A stretch of 7,129 nt of DNA from contig CAVGRN010000091.1 in assembly GCA_963631545.1 (NCBI GenBank), positions 1 to 7,129 of the forward strand. Reading direction: 5' to 3'. This DNA comes from UBA1181 sp963631545. GTDB taxonomy: Bacteria; Bacteroidota; Bacteroidia; Bacteroidales; Paludibacteraceae. A program made the position numbers and the translations under genes. The notes beneath the pieces are model-generated. The model saw only the letters and a list, made by a program, of their open reading frames with translations. It was not told the origin of the DNA and did not search any database. This document shows, piece after piece, positions 1 to 6,062 of this stretch; the stretch's first letter is position 1; the number at the start of each line of letters is the position of its first letter.

Positions 1-928
1 TAAGTAGTCGAATCAAATAGGTCGGTGTGCCAGTTCTAAACCAATAGTCATTAATCGCCTGATTTTCAAACGTACTCAAAAGGCTGAATGGATTATGAAC
101 ACCTTTCAATCGGGTACTGAAATGGTAGCCGTCAAAACGTTTCCGAAGCATACTGCGCATCTCTGGCACACTCTTTTTCTTTTTCTCCGCCAACTCTGCA
201 ACAGACTCACCGAAATAGGTGTCGATTTCCTCATCGGTGATTCCGCAGAGAGTGTCGTATTTCTCCACCATGCTGATGTCGTTCGGCTGGTTGAAGCCAC
301 TGAATACGCTCACCTGAGAGAACTTTGTAACACCAGTCAAAAAGACAAACCGCAAATGTTTGTCCGCCTGTTTGAAAGTAGAATAGAAGGCTTTCAGCGT
401 TTTTCTATTTTGATTCTCCAGACTTTCATCATTCTTGCTTGTTAATGTATCCTCGTCTAAGACATCCAACAAAGGTTTGTCATACTCGTCCACCAAAACC
501 ACGCAACCCAAGCCGGTTTGTTCATGTGCCGTTTTGAGAACATTTGCAAAGCGTACACCCAAGCTGTCCTCCGAGTATGGCGTTATGTCGTACAATGACT
601 CCCAATCTCTGATATAACTTGTTATTCTCTTTTTCAGAGCGTCTTTTTCGGAAAAATCATCACCATTGAAATCCACATGGAAAACTGGATATTTTTTCCA
701 CTCCGTTTCCAACTTCTCTATGGCCAGTCCTTTGAAAAGTTCCTTATTCCCAAGGAAATAGTTTTCAAGCGTAGATATAAGAAGACTCTTTCCGAACCGT
801 CTCGGGCGACTCAGGAAATAGATTTTGCCATTATTTGCAAGCGAGTACACCATTGCGGTTTTGTCTACATAGACATAACCATCGTTGATGATTTGCTCAA
901 ATGTCTGTATTCCGATAGGGTATTTCAT
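1..928 (-). CDS. AAA-ATPase-like protein (AAA-ATPase_like/DUF1703 type), 3' end beyond window
   Basis: Translating the minus strand from the ATG at 928 gives 309 codons with no stop before the window edge, so the C-terminal part is missing. Residues 3-24 (YPIGIQTFEQIINDGYVYVD) match the usual N-terminus of this family. The P-loop is the family-style RPRRFGKSL (about 41-49), with Ser where the first Gly of a classical Walker A would be. Walker B is VVLVDEYDKP (about 143-152). A LTGVTKFSQVSVFSG block around residue 205-220 and an FDGYHFS...NPFSLL block follow. Family members are usually a little over 500 residues and carry a C-terminal PD-(D/E)XK nuclease-like domain; that part would lie left of the window. 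The biological role is not firmly established; such genes are often multicopy in Bacteroidales. Base composition here looks more AT-rich than in tgt and lptG, which fits an accessory gene. Family assignment is strong; function is open. Confidence 0.9.
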   Translation of the reverse strand, partial: MKYPIGIQTFEQIINDGYVYVDKTAMVYSLANNGKIYFLSRPRRFGKSLLISTLENYFLGNKELFKGLAIEKLETEWKKYPVFHVDFNGDDFSEKDALKKRITSYIRDWESLYDITPYSEDSLGVRFANVLKTAHEQTGLGCVVLVDEYDKPLLDVLDEDTLTSKNDESLENQNRKTLKAFYSTFKQADKHLRFVFLTGVTKFSQVSVFSGFNQPNDISMVEKYDTLCGITDEEIDTYFGESVAELAEKKKKSVPEMRSMLRKRFDGYHFSTRLKGVHNPFSLLSTFENQAINDYWFRTGTPTYLIRLL

Positions 929-952
929 GACAACCTAAACTTTGTATTTTAG

Positions 953-960
953 CAAAGATA
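953..960 (-). promoter_or_regulatory. Putative -7 promoter element of the AAA-ATPase gene
   Basis: On the minus strand TATCTTTG fits the Bacteroidetes -7 consensus TAnnTTTG and lies 24 bases upstream of the ATG at 928. No good TTTG-like -33 box is seen at the expected distance of about 19-21 bases, so this is a weak call. Confidence 0.4.
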
Positions 961-1009
961 CAAAAGATTGTATCTTCCATCCCCCATAGTTTTCTGTTAT
1001 TCTTGCTTT

Positions 1010-1330
1010 TTATTTTTCGTTGAGCCCATTAAAAAGTTTCCCTTCCTCCACCACCATTCCAATCAGCAGCACAGCGACAGCCACATCTGCCACATTCCAC
1101 ATTGCACGACCTAAGGCAACTTTCCAAATGGGATTGAACAGTATTGCAACTCCAATGCTGACAAGGCCCAATGTGAGTTTCTTCCTTATAAAAAGGTAAT
1201 CAACTGCCATAATTGCAAAGACAATCGTCGTCGCAATTCTGATGAATGTATAATAGCCGTAGGACCAATGAAACAAGCATAATAGCAGCAACACCGCTAA
1301 GGCTATTTTTGCGTACTTTAAAAATTCCAT
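1010..1330 (-). CDS. Small four-helix membrane protein, DUF6804-like
   Basis: This is a 106-residue hydrophobic protein with four likely membrane helices. From the ATG at 1330 these are roughly residues 6-20 (ALAVLLLLCLFHW), 25-46, 52-69 and 80-98. The segments SYGYYTFIR and FNPIWKVALGRAMWNVADV resemble the conserved pattern of the DUF6804 family as I remember it; its function is unknown. The open frame extends upstream to an ATG at 1423, but the first 23 residues of that version look non-coding. The start is either 1354 (eight residues longer) or 1330. I prefer 1330 because an AGAAAG and an A-rich tract precede it and because the family N-terminus begins near there. It lies 117 bases downstream of the LptG gene (stop at 1448), with no clear terminator between, so read-through transcription is possible. 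Confidence 0.8.
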   Translation of the reverse strand: MEFLKYAKIALAVLLLLCLFHWSYGYYTFIRIATTIVFAIMAVDYLFIRKKLTLGLVSIGVAILFNPIWKVALGRAMWNVADVAVAVLLIGMVVEEGKLFNGLNEK

Positions 1331-1396
1331 TTTTTTATCGCTTTCTAATTCCATATTTTCGGCTCGTAATTTACAAACCACTTGAACTTCTGTTCG

Positions 1397-1432
1397 CTTG
1401 CAAAATAATGTTTTTCCTTGCAAAAACTTGCC
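1397..1432. repeat. Helically phased CTTGC direct repeats upstream of the DUF6804-like gene
   Basis: Two exact copies of CTTGCAAAA begin at 1397 and 1417 (20 bases apart) and a third, shorter copy (CTTGCC) begins at 1427, a further 10 bases on. All three would face the same side of the helix. They lie in the gap between the LptG and DUF6804-like genes. A binding site is possible but unproven. Confidence 0.35.
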
Positions 1433-1447
1433 ATTTTCACCCCTTTT

Positions 1448-2524
1448 TTATTTCATCGCTCTCTTGTACAACACCACGGCAATTATGCTGAATAGTATAT
1501 TGGGTAACCATACAGCCAGCGTGGGCGAAAGTGAACCGTTGACTGCGAAGGTGGACGATACCGACTCAAATAGGATGTAGGCGCAGCTAAGCAGCAGTCC
1601 CAGTCCAAGGTTCAATCCCATTCCGCCCTTGATTTTTTTAGAAGATAGCGACACTCCGATGATAGTGAGGATGAACGATGCGAATGGGAACGAAATCCTC
1701 TTGGCATATTCAATCTCAAAGTTTTTGATGAATCCCACGCCGCGTTCTTTCTGCCGCTCGATGTAGTGTGCCAGTTCGGGCGTGGTCATTTGCTCTTGCA
1801 TATTGGCGAACACGAAGAAGTCTTCGGGGATGACATTGATTGTCACGTCGCGGTATTTGCCTTTCTGGATATGCTCGTATAACCCGTCGAAGGTTCTCTT
1901 TTCGTAGTTGGAGAGTCGCCACTGGTCGCCCCCAAGCCAGTAAATGTCTTGTGCGGTGGTGCGCGATTTTAGTGTTTTGCCATCAAACACATCGAGCGAG
2001 GCGCGACGTCCCGATTGTATGGTTTTGTCGTAATAGTCAATGAAAAGTATCTCGTTTTCAGATACTTTCATTTGTATTTTTGTTGTTTGCTCTTTCTTTT
2101 TCTTTTTCACATAGACCTCTTGGAAGTCGATTCGCTCTTTGTTGGCTGGCGGAATGACGAAACTGCCGAGGTAGAATGTGATGACGGCGATCACGCCGGC
2201 TGCGATCATGTAGGGCCGCACGAAACGGCTGTAGCGCACCCCCGAGGCGAAGATGGCGATAATCTCGGAGTTCTCTGCCAATTTTGAGGTGAAGAATATG
2301 ACAGCGATGAACGTGAACAGCGGACTGAACAGGTTGGTGTAGTAGGGGATGAAATTGAGGTAATAGTCGAAGATGATGGCGTTGAGCGGAGCGTTGTTCT
2401 CCATAAAGTCGTCCAATTTCTCCGTGATGTCGAACACTACTGCAATGCTGATAATCAAGGCGATGGAGAGGAAAAACGTCCCCAAGAACTTCCGGATGAT
2501 GTATCTGTCTAATATTTTGAGCAT
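1448..2524 (-). CDS. lptG: LptF/LptG (YjgP/YjgQ) family permease of the lipopolysaccharide transporter
   Basis: This 358-residue protein has the full length and architecture of LptF/LptG, the inner-membrane subunits that, with the LptB ATPase, extract lipopolysaccharide and pass it to the periplasmic bridge. The N-terminus MLKILDRYIIRKFLGTFF is typical. Likely membrane helices are at about 13-32, 58-80 and 104-125. A periplasmic beta-jellyroll region covers about 127-265. A second bundle lies at about 277-295, 303-320 and 333-353. The loop between helices 2 and 3 holds the ENSEIIAIFASG motif seen in this family. A lysine-rich run (140-144, KKKKK) sits at the start of the periplasmic region. 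Bacteroidetes usually carry more than one such protein, so whether this one acts as LptF or LptG cannot be told here; the symbol is a family-level choice. The start ATG lies 21 bases after the tgt stop, so the two genes are probably co-transcribed. Confidence 0.9.
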   Translation of the reverse strand: MLKILDRYIIRKFLGTFFLSIALIISIAVVFDITEKLDDFMENNAPLNAIIFDYYLNFIPYYTNLFSPLFTFIAVIFFTSKLAENSEIIAIFASGVRYSRFVRPYMIAAGVIAVITFYLGSFVIPPANKERIDFQEVYVKKKKKEQTTKIQMKVSENEILFIDYYDKTIQSGRRASLDVFDGKTLKSRTTAQDIYWLGGDQWRLSNYEKRTFDGLYEHIQKGKYRDVTINVIPEDFFVFANMQEQMTTPELAHYIERQKERGVGFIKNFEIEYAKRISFPFASFILTIIGVSLSSKKIKGGMGLNLGLGLLLSCAYILFESVSSTFAVNGSLSPTLAVWLPNILFSIIAVVLYKRAMK

Positions 2525-2545
2525 TGTTGTCTGCGTTAGTTTGAA

Positions 2546-3676
2546 TTAGAGTCGCACGTTGAGTATCTGCACCATTTGGTTTTTCCAATGGGAGAACGTG
2601 CCGTCGATGATGCGTCTGCGCGCTTCGCCCACCAACCAAAGGTAGAAAGCCAAGTTGTGGATAGAGGCGATTTGCAATGCTAACAGTTCGTCTGCCACGA
2701 AGAGGTGTCGGACGTAGGCTTTTGTATAGAACAAGTCGACGTAGGATGTGCCGTCGGGGTCGAGTGGCGAGAAATCGTCTGCCCATTTCTTGTTGCGCAT
2801 ATTCATCGTTCCGTTTCGGGTGAAGAGCAGGCCGTTGCGTCCGTTGCGCGTTGGCATCACGCAGTCGAACATATCCACACCTCGTTCAATTCCTTCAAGG
2901 ATGTTGATGGGTGTCCCGACGCCCATTAGATAGCGGGGCTTGTCTTTGGGCAGAATGTCGTTCACCACTTCGATCATCTCGTACATCACTTCGGCGGGTT
3001 CGCCCACCGCCAATCCGCCGATGGCGTTGCCCTCGCGGTTTTGGCTTGCCACAAACTCGGCGGCTCTGGTTCGCAGGTCTTTGTAGGTGCAGCCTTGCAC
3101 GATGGGAAAGAATGTTTGGCTGTAACCGTATTTAGGTTCGGTTTCGTCGAAATGCTTCAATCCGCGTTCCAACCAGCGTTGGGTGCGTTCGAGTGAGTTT
3201 TTGGCGTAGCGGTAGTCGGCTGTGCCGGGTGTGCATTCGTCTAACGCCATGATGATGTCAGCGCCGATGGAACGCTGCGTGTCTACCACGTTTTCGGGGG
3301 TGAAGATATGCTTTGAACCGTCAATGTGCGAGCGGAACGTGCATCCTTCTTCCGTTAGTTTCCGGTTTTCGGAGAGGGAGAATACTTGGAATCCACCGCT
3401 GTCGGTCAGTATGGGCTTGTCCCAACCGTTGAATTTATGCAATCCGCCGGCTTTCTCCAACACGTCCAATCCTGGGCGCAGGTAGAGGTGGTAGGTGTTA
3501 CCGAGGATGATTTGCGCCTTGATGTCTTCTTTCAATTCCCTTTGGTGTACGGCTTTCACAGTGCCTGCGGTGCCGACGGGCATGAAGATGGGTGTTTCAA
3601 TCTTGCCGTGGTCCGTTGTTATGACACCGGCTCGGGCGTTAGTCTGGGAGTCTGAATGTATTACTTCGAATTGCAT
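2546..3676 (-). CDS. tgt: Queuine/preQ1 tRNA-guanine transglycosylase (Tgt)
   Basis: Tgt replaces guanine at the wobble position (34) of tRNAs with GUN anticodons by preQ1, a step of queuosine synthesis, or by a salvaged base. The 376-residue length is normal. Visible motifs are LTDSGGFQVFSL (about 90-101, with the catalytic-site Asp92), HIDGSKHIFTPE (117-128), GGLAVGEP (220-227), and MGVGTP followed by DMFDCVMPTRNGRNG (268-282), in which Asp271 is the expected covalent nucleophile. The usual CxCxxC zinc ligands are absent: Gly309, Ser311 and Asp314 stand where the three cysteines are expected (after DP at 306-307). The fourth ligand, His340 in SIHNLAFY, is kept. I recall other Bacteroidetes Tgt proteins with the same loss, so this is probably a lineage trait and the enzyme is likely still active. 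Transcription starts from a promoter about 100 bases upstream through a structured leader; the LptG gene follows 21 bases after the stop. Confidence 0.97.
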   Translation of the reverse strand: MQFEVIHSDSQTNARAGVITTDHGKIETPIFMPVGTAGTVKAVHQRELKEDIKAQIILGNTYHLYLRPGLDVLEKAGGLHKFNGWDKPILTDSGGFQVFSLSENRKLTEEGCTFRSHIDGSKHIFTPENVVDTQRSIGADIIMALDECTPGTADYRYAKNSLERTQRWLERGLKHFDETEPKYGYSQTFFPIVQGCTYKDLRTRAAEFVASQNREGNAIGGLAVGEPAEVMYEMIEVVNDILPKDKPRYLMGVGTPINILEGIERGVDMFDCVMPTRNGRNGLLFTRNGTMNMRNKKWADDFSPLDPDGTSYVDLFYTKAYVRHLFVADELLALQIASIHNLAFYLWLVGEARRRIIDGTFSHWKNQMVQILNVRL

Positions 3677-3695
3677 AAACCTTCATTTCTATGTG

Positions 3696-3757
3696 CGTTT
3701 CCCCGCTAAGGCTAAGCAACAGCAATTTTTGTTTGCCTTTCCGGCTTAACGGAAACG
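3696..3757 (-). promoter_or_regulatory. Structured tgt leader with two mutually exclusive hairpins
   Basis: In the tgt leader RNA, CGUUUCCGUUAAG (3757 to 3745) can pair with CUUAGC plus GGAAACG (3710 to 3696). That gives 13 pairs including one G-U, with a 2-base GG bulge and a 34-base loop. The same 5' arm can instead form a local hairpin, UUUCCG (3755-3750) with CGGAAA (3743-3738) around a UUAAGC loop. The two folds cannot coexist. The distal arm ends 19 bases before the tgt start codon. No run of U follows, so it is not an intrinsic terminator. It does not match the preQ1 riboswitch consensus sequences I know. Confidence 0.45.
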
Positions 3758-3762
3758 TCCAT
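3712..3762 (-). other. Possible 16-codon leader ORF upstream of tgt
   Basis: An ATG at 3762, only about 5 bases after the predicted transcription start, opens MDVSVKPERQTKIAVA and stops at TAG (3714-3712). It covers the 5' arm of both leader hairpins and stops one base before the distal 3' arm (3710-3696). Translation would keep the 5' arm unpaired. There is no Shine-Dalgarno, and ORFs this short arise often by chance. Confidence 0.2.
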
Positions 3763-3772
3763 CAAATCTGCG

Positions 3773-3804
3773 CAAAGGTAGTTTTTTTTGTGGGATTTAG
3801 AAAA
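3773..3804 (-). promoter_or_regulatory. tgt-lptG promoter
   Basis: The -7 box TACCTTTG (3780 to 3773) matches TAnnTTTG exactly. A TTTT (3804 to 3801) stands in the place of the -33 TTTG with a 20-base spacer. The expected transcription start is near 3767, giving a leader of about 90 bases before the tgt ATG at 3676. The rest of the gap to the dehydrogenase gene (3805-3872) shows no convincing terminator or other feature. Confidence 0.65.
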
Positions 3805-3872
3805 GTCCGAACCTTGGCTTTATGTCATTGTCTGTGTTAGAACGGAACCCATTTCTGACCAATACGCCTCTT

Positions 3873-4616
3873 TTATTTCGTCCTAATCCGCAGTCTAACC
3901 CAAATAAAATCGGGAATCAATCGCCATAAAAAGACGAGTATTCTGTATCTCCAATCAATGATTCGGACGGACTTCCGGTGTTCTAAGGCGTAGGCAATCT
4001 CCTTTGCCACTTTGTCTGCTTGCAGTTGTAGAGGGTAGCGTCCGCCGTCACTCAAAAGGGCGGTTGCTACGAAACCAGGCCGGATGTCGGTGATGTGTAT
4101 GTTCCGTTTCTTCATTCTCGATAGTTGATCCAAACATTGCAGGTAGGTGCTTTGGAATCGTTTGGTGGACGAGTAGGCGGGTGCCGCGCCCAACCCTTTC
4201 GTGCCGGCAATGGAACTAATGGCGGCGATGTGGCCCTCCGCCTCGGGGTGTTGCTCGAAGTAGCGGAAAATATGCCCCACCATACGGGTGAAGCCCACGG
4301 CGTTGGTTGAAAGGGTGTTCATTTCTTTCTCCTCGTCCAACTCCGGATTTTGGAATCCTATGCCCGAACTGTGGAAGTAGAGGTTCACTCCGCCCAAGGC
4401 ATTGATGAGTTGGTCCAATTGCTCGGTCGCTTGCTCGGAGCAAATGTCAATGCGCTGGGTGCAAGTTACTTGCGGAATCTGACGTTTGATTTCTTCCAAG
4501 ATTTCGGTTCGCCGCCCGGCAATGCCGATGGTCCAGCCTTTTTGAGCCAATACCTTTACCAGTTCCAACCCGATGCCCGAGGTGGCTCCCACAATAATCG
4601 CTTTTTTATTATGCAT
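3873..4616 (-). CDS. Short-chain dehydrogenase/reductase (SDR)
   Basis: This 247-residue protein is a classical SDR that should use NAD(P)(H) in a Rossmann fold. The cofactor-binding TGxxxGIG motif appears as GATSGIG (10-16). Arg35 and Arg36 at the end of the second strand suggest NADP(H). The catalytic residues fit Asn105, Ser135, Tyr148 and Lys152 (AYSSTK). The structural NNAG motif is replaced by HSSG (82-85). IRPGFVAT (about 178-185) is the usual post-catalytic segment. The last 30 or so residues are hydrophobic and basic (ILVFLWRLIPDFIWVRL), which suggests membrane association. The substrate cannot be told from sequence. The ATG at 4616 lies 16 bases after the stop of the LysR gene, so the two are probably co-transcribed and the dehydrogenase could be a target or partner of the regulator. 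Stop TAA at 3875-3873. Confidence 0.92.
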   Translation of the reverse strand: MHNKKAIIVGATSGIGLELVKVLAQKGWTIGIAGRRTEILEEIKRQIPQVTCTQRIDICSEQATEQLDQLINALGGVNLYFHSSGIGFQNPELDEEKEMNTLSTNAVGFTRMVGHIFRYFEQHPEAEGHIAAISSIAGTKGLGAAPAYSSTKRFQSTYLQCLDQLSRMKKRNIHITDIRPGFVATALLSDGGRYPLQLQADKVAKEIAYALEHRKSVRIIDWRYRILVFLWRLIPDFIWVRLRIRTK

Positions 4617-4632
4617 AAGAATAGATTTTCAG

Positions 4633-5535
4633 TTACCAATTGTCCAATCTACGTCGCAGAATGGCCGTTTCGCGCAAAGTTCGTATAAATTCTTTAATTG
4701 CCGTTTTGTGATAACTGTTTTTCAGTAAGTGAAATGCACCTTTCATTTTTGCGATAGGCGAGCTGAATGGTATGGCGTGCAGTCCGTCGTAGTCTTCCGC
4801 TGCCGACTTTGACAGGACGGTAACGAACGAGCCACGTTTCACTAAACGCACGATGGGGTTCACCAAGTTGAGTTCCATTTTCACGTTGAGTTTCGGATTA
4901 TGTTCGTCGTCTAACATCAAGTCGAACACGTTGCGCGCTTGGAATCCTTTCATTGGTAGTATCATTGCGTAATGGGCGAGATCCTCTATGTTTATGGTCT
5001 TTTTTTCGCAAAGTGGGTGTCCATCTTTCACGATGGCGGCGAGCGTGTCCTCGTAAAGGATGTGCGACTCGATGGCAGGATGCTCTTGATTGGATTTGTA
5101 GAACAAGGCGAAGTCTATTTCGCGTTTCACGAGCATATCCATTAACTCGTCCGTTGTCTTGTATACGATGTTTTGTTTGATGCCTGGGTATTGCTTGGCG
5201 AAGTCGAGTACTGCCTCTGCCGTCATAACGCTGAAAGAGTGGGTGACGCCGATGTTGAGCTCCCCTGTGCGCATTTTGCGAATGTCTTCGATGCGGTGTG
5301 CGCAGTTGTCCGTCTGCAGCAGTACTTCGCGGGCGTATGGCAGTAGTGCCTCGCCAGCCTCGGTGAGTTGTACGGCGTGGGTGGAGCGGACAAATAGGGC
5401 GATGCCCAACTCGTCCTCCAACTGCTTGATGCTCTGCGAGAACGTGCTTTGCGTTACAAATATCATTTTCGCTGCCTCCGAAAAGTTGAGTGTCTCCGCT
5501 GCCTTGACGAAAGCTTTCAGCTGTCTTATATCCAT
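4633..5535 (-). CDS. LysR-family transcriptional regulator
   Basis: This 300-residue protein has the normal LysR length. The N-terminal winged helix-turn-helix covers about 1-60 (MDIRQLKAFVKAAETLNFSE, then AAKMIFVTQSTFSQSIKQLE, then LFVRS and QLTEAG). A linker helix follows to about 88. The co-inducer-binding domain begins at GELNIGVTHSF (about 90) and runs to the end. The frame stays open to a TTG at 5556, but that TTG is inside the predicted -7 box, so the ATG at 5535, preceded by AAGGGA, is the start. The ligand is unknown. The SDR gene follows in the same direction and the split ThrE exporter genes lie upstream in the same direction. Either could be regulated; unlike many LysR genes it has no divergent neighbour. 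Confidence 0.94.
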   Translation of the reverse strand: MDIRQLKAFVKAAETLNFSEAAKMIFVTQSTFSQSIKQLEDELGIALFVRSTHAVQLTEAGEALLPYAREVLLQTDNCAHRIEDIRKMRTGELNIGVTHSFSVMTAEAVLDFAKQYPGIKQNIVYKTTDELMDMLVKREIDFALFYKSNQEHPAIESHILYEDTLAAIVKDGHPLCEKKTINIEDLAHYAMILPMKGFQARNVFDLMLDDEHNPKLNVKMELNLVNPIVRLVKRGSFVTVLSKSAAEDYDGLHAIPFSSPIAKMKGAFHLLKNSYHKTAIKEFIRTLRETAILRRRLDNW

Positions 5536-5553
5536 TGATTTTCCCTTATGGTA

Positions 5554-5585
5554 CAAAGTTATGCTTTCTATTATCTGTTTCCTAA
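5554..5585 (-). promoter_or_regulatory. Promoter of the LysR-SDR unit
   Basis: The -7 box TAACTTTG (5561 to 5554) matches TAnnTTTG. A TTAG (5585 to 5582) stands 20 bases upstream as a weak -33 box and lies within the last codons of the YjjB-like gene. The transcription start should be near 5547, giving a leader of only about 12 bases before the ATG at 5535. Confidence 0.55.
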
Positions 5586-6053
5586 TTTTCTTTTGAACAA
5601 AATCCTTGGCGACACGATGCCCACCACCAATGCCATCACTGCCATTGCACAGGTGAAAAAATTATAGCCGAAAAGGGAAAAATAATGCTGGAAGTGGTTG
5701 ATGTCGTTTGTCGTGAAGCAAAGAATGAATGACTGCACGGCGCGGTAGGCGTACATGCCGGGAATCATTGGAAGCAGCGCAGGCGACGAGAGCGTTTCGG
5801 ATTTTATCCCTAACAAATTGGAAAGGGGTAGCGAGAGTACCCCGATGGCGAATCCTGCTGGCAGACTGGCTGCTACAATGTTCCAACCAGCAAATTCCAT
5901 CAGGAACAAACGTATGTTATGCCCAACTGCCGCCAATGCCGCACTTCCAACAAATCCTTTGAGCGGAATGTTACTGATGCTTCCGAATCCGATTGCAGCA
6001 ATGGCTGCGAAAAAAGCATCTTGTAAAAAATATAGAAGGATGGATGTATTCAT
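5571..6053 (-). CDS. ThrE-type exporter small subunit (YjjB/ThrE_2 family)
   Basis: This 160-residue integral membrane protein matches the ThrE_2 (DUF3815) family, the C-terminal half of ThrE exporters when these are split. Likely helices lie at about 5-24, 31-51, 57-78, 90-113 and 130-150. The conserved motif PALLPMIPGMYAYRA (91-105) contains the PGxxAYR signature. In Corynebacterium, ThrE is a single-chain threonine/serine exporter. In E. coli the split pair YjjP-YjjB has been linked to succinate export. The substrate here is unknown. It begins 9 bases after the stop of the YjjP-like gene, so the two are made together and should form one transporter. The basic C-terminus (FKRKLGNR) is probably cytoplasmic. 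The gene ends 35 bases before the LysR start and overlaps the LysR promoter. Confidence 0.9.
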   Translation of the reverse strand: MNTSILLYFLQDAFFAAIAAIGFGSISNIPLKGFVGSAALAAVGHNIRLFLMEFAGWNIVAASLPAGFAIGVLSLPLSNLLGIKSETLSSPALLPMIPGMYAYRAVQSFILCFTTNDINHFQHYFSLFGYNFFTCAMAVMALVVGIVSPRILFKRKLGNR

Positions 6054-6062
6054 TTTGTCAGA

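Noticed and set aside
95..445. Plus-strand open frame opposite the AAA-ATPase gene
   Set aside because: The minus strand encodes a clear family protein here; the plus-strand frames (also at 435-617 and 677-952) are antisense shadows.
929..1009. Terminator after the DUF6804-like gene
   Set aside because: No stable GC-rich stem with a U run was found in this 81-base gap.
1331..1423. Upstream starts of the DUF6804-like protein at 1423 and 1354
   Set aside because: The segment from 1423 looks non-coding and spans the phased repeats; 1354 remains possible, but 1330 fits the family N-terminus and has the better upstream signal.
2058..2786. Long minus-strand open frame (242 codons) across the tgt-lptG junction
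   Set aside because: It overlaps both real genes in another frame, is rich in Arg and His as expected of a shadow of GC-rich coding sequence, and shows no family motif.
3677..3770. preQ1 riboswitch in the tgt leader
   Set aside because: The leader lacks the conserved preQ1-I core sequence and A-rich tail, and nothing matches the other preQ1 classes as I remember them.
3781..3872. Intrinsic terminator after the SDR gene
   Set aside because: The only candidate inverted repeats are 4-5 bp and are not followed by a U run on the minus strand; the T8 tract at 3782-3789 is A8 in the transcript direction.
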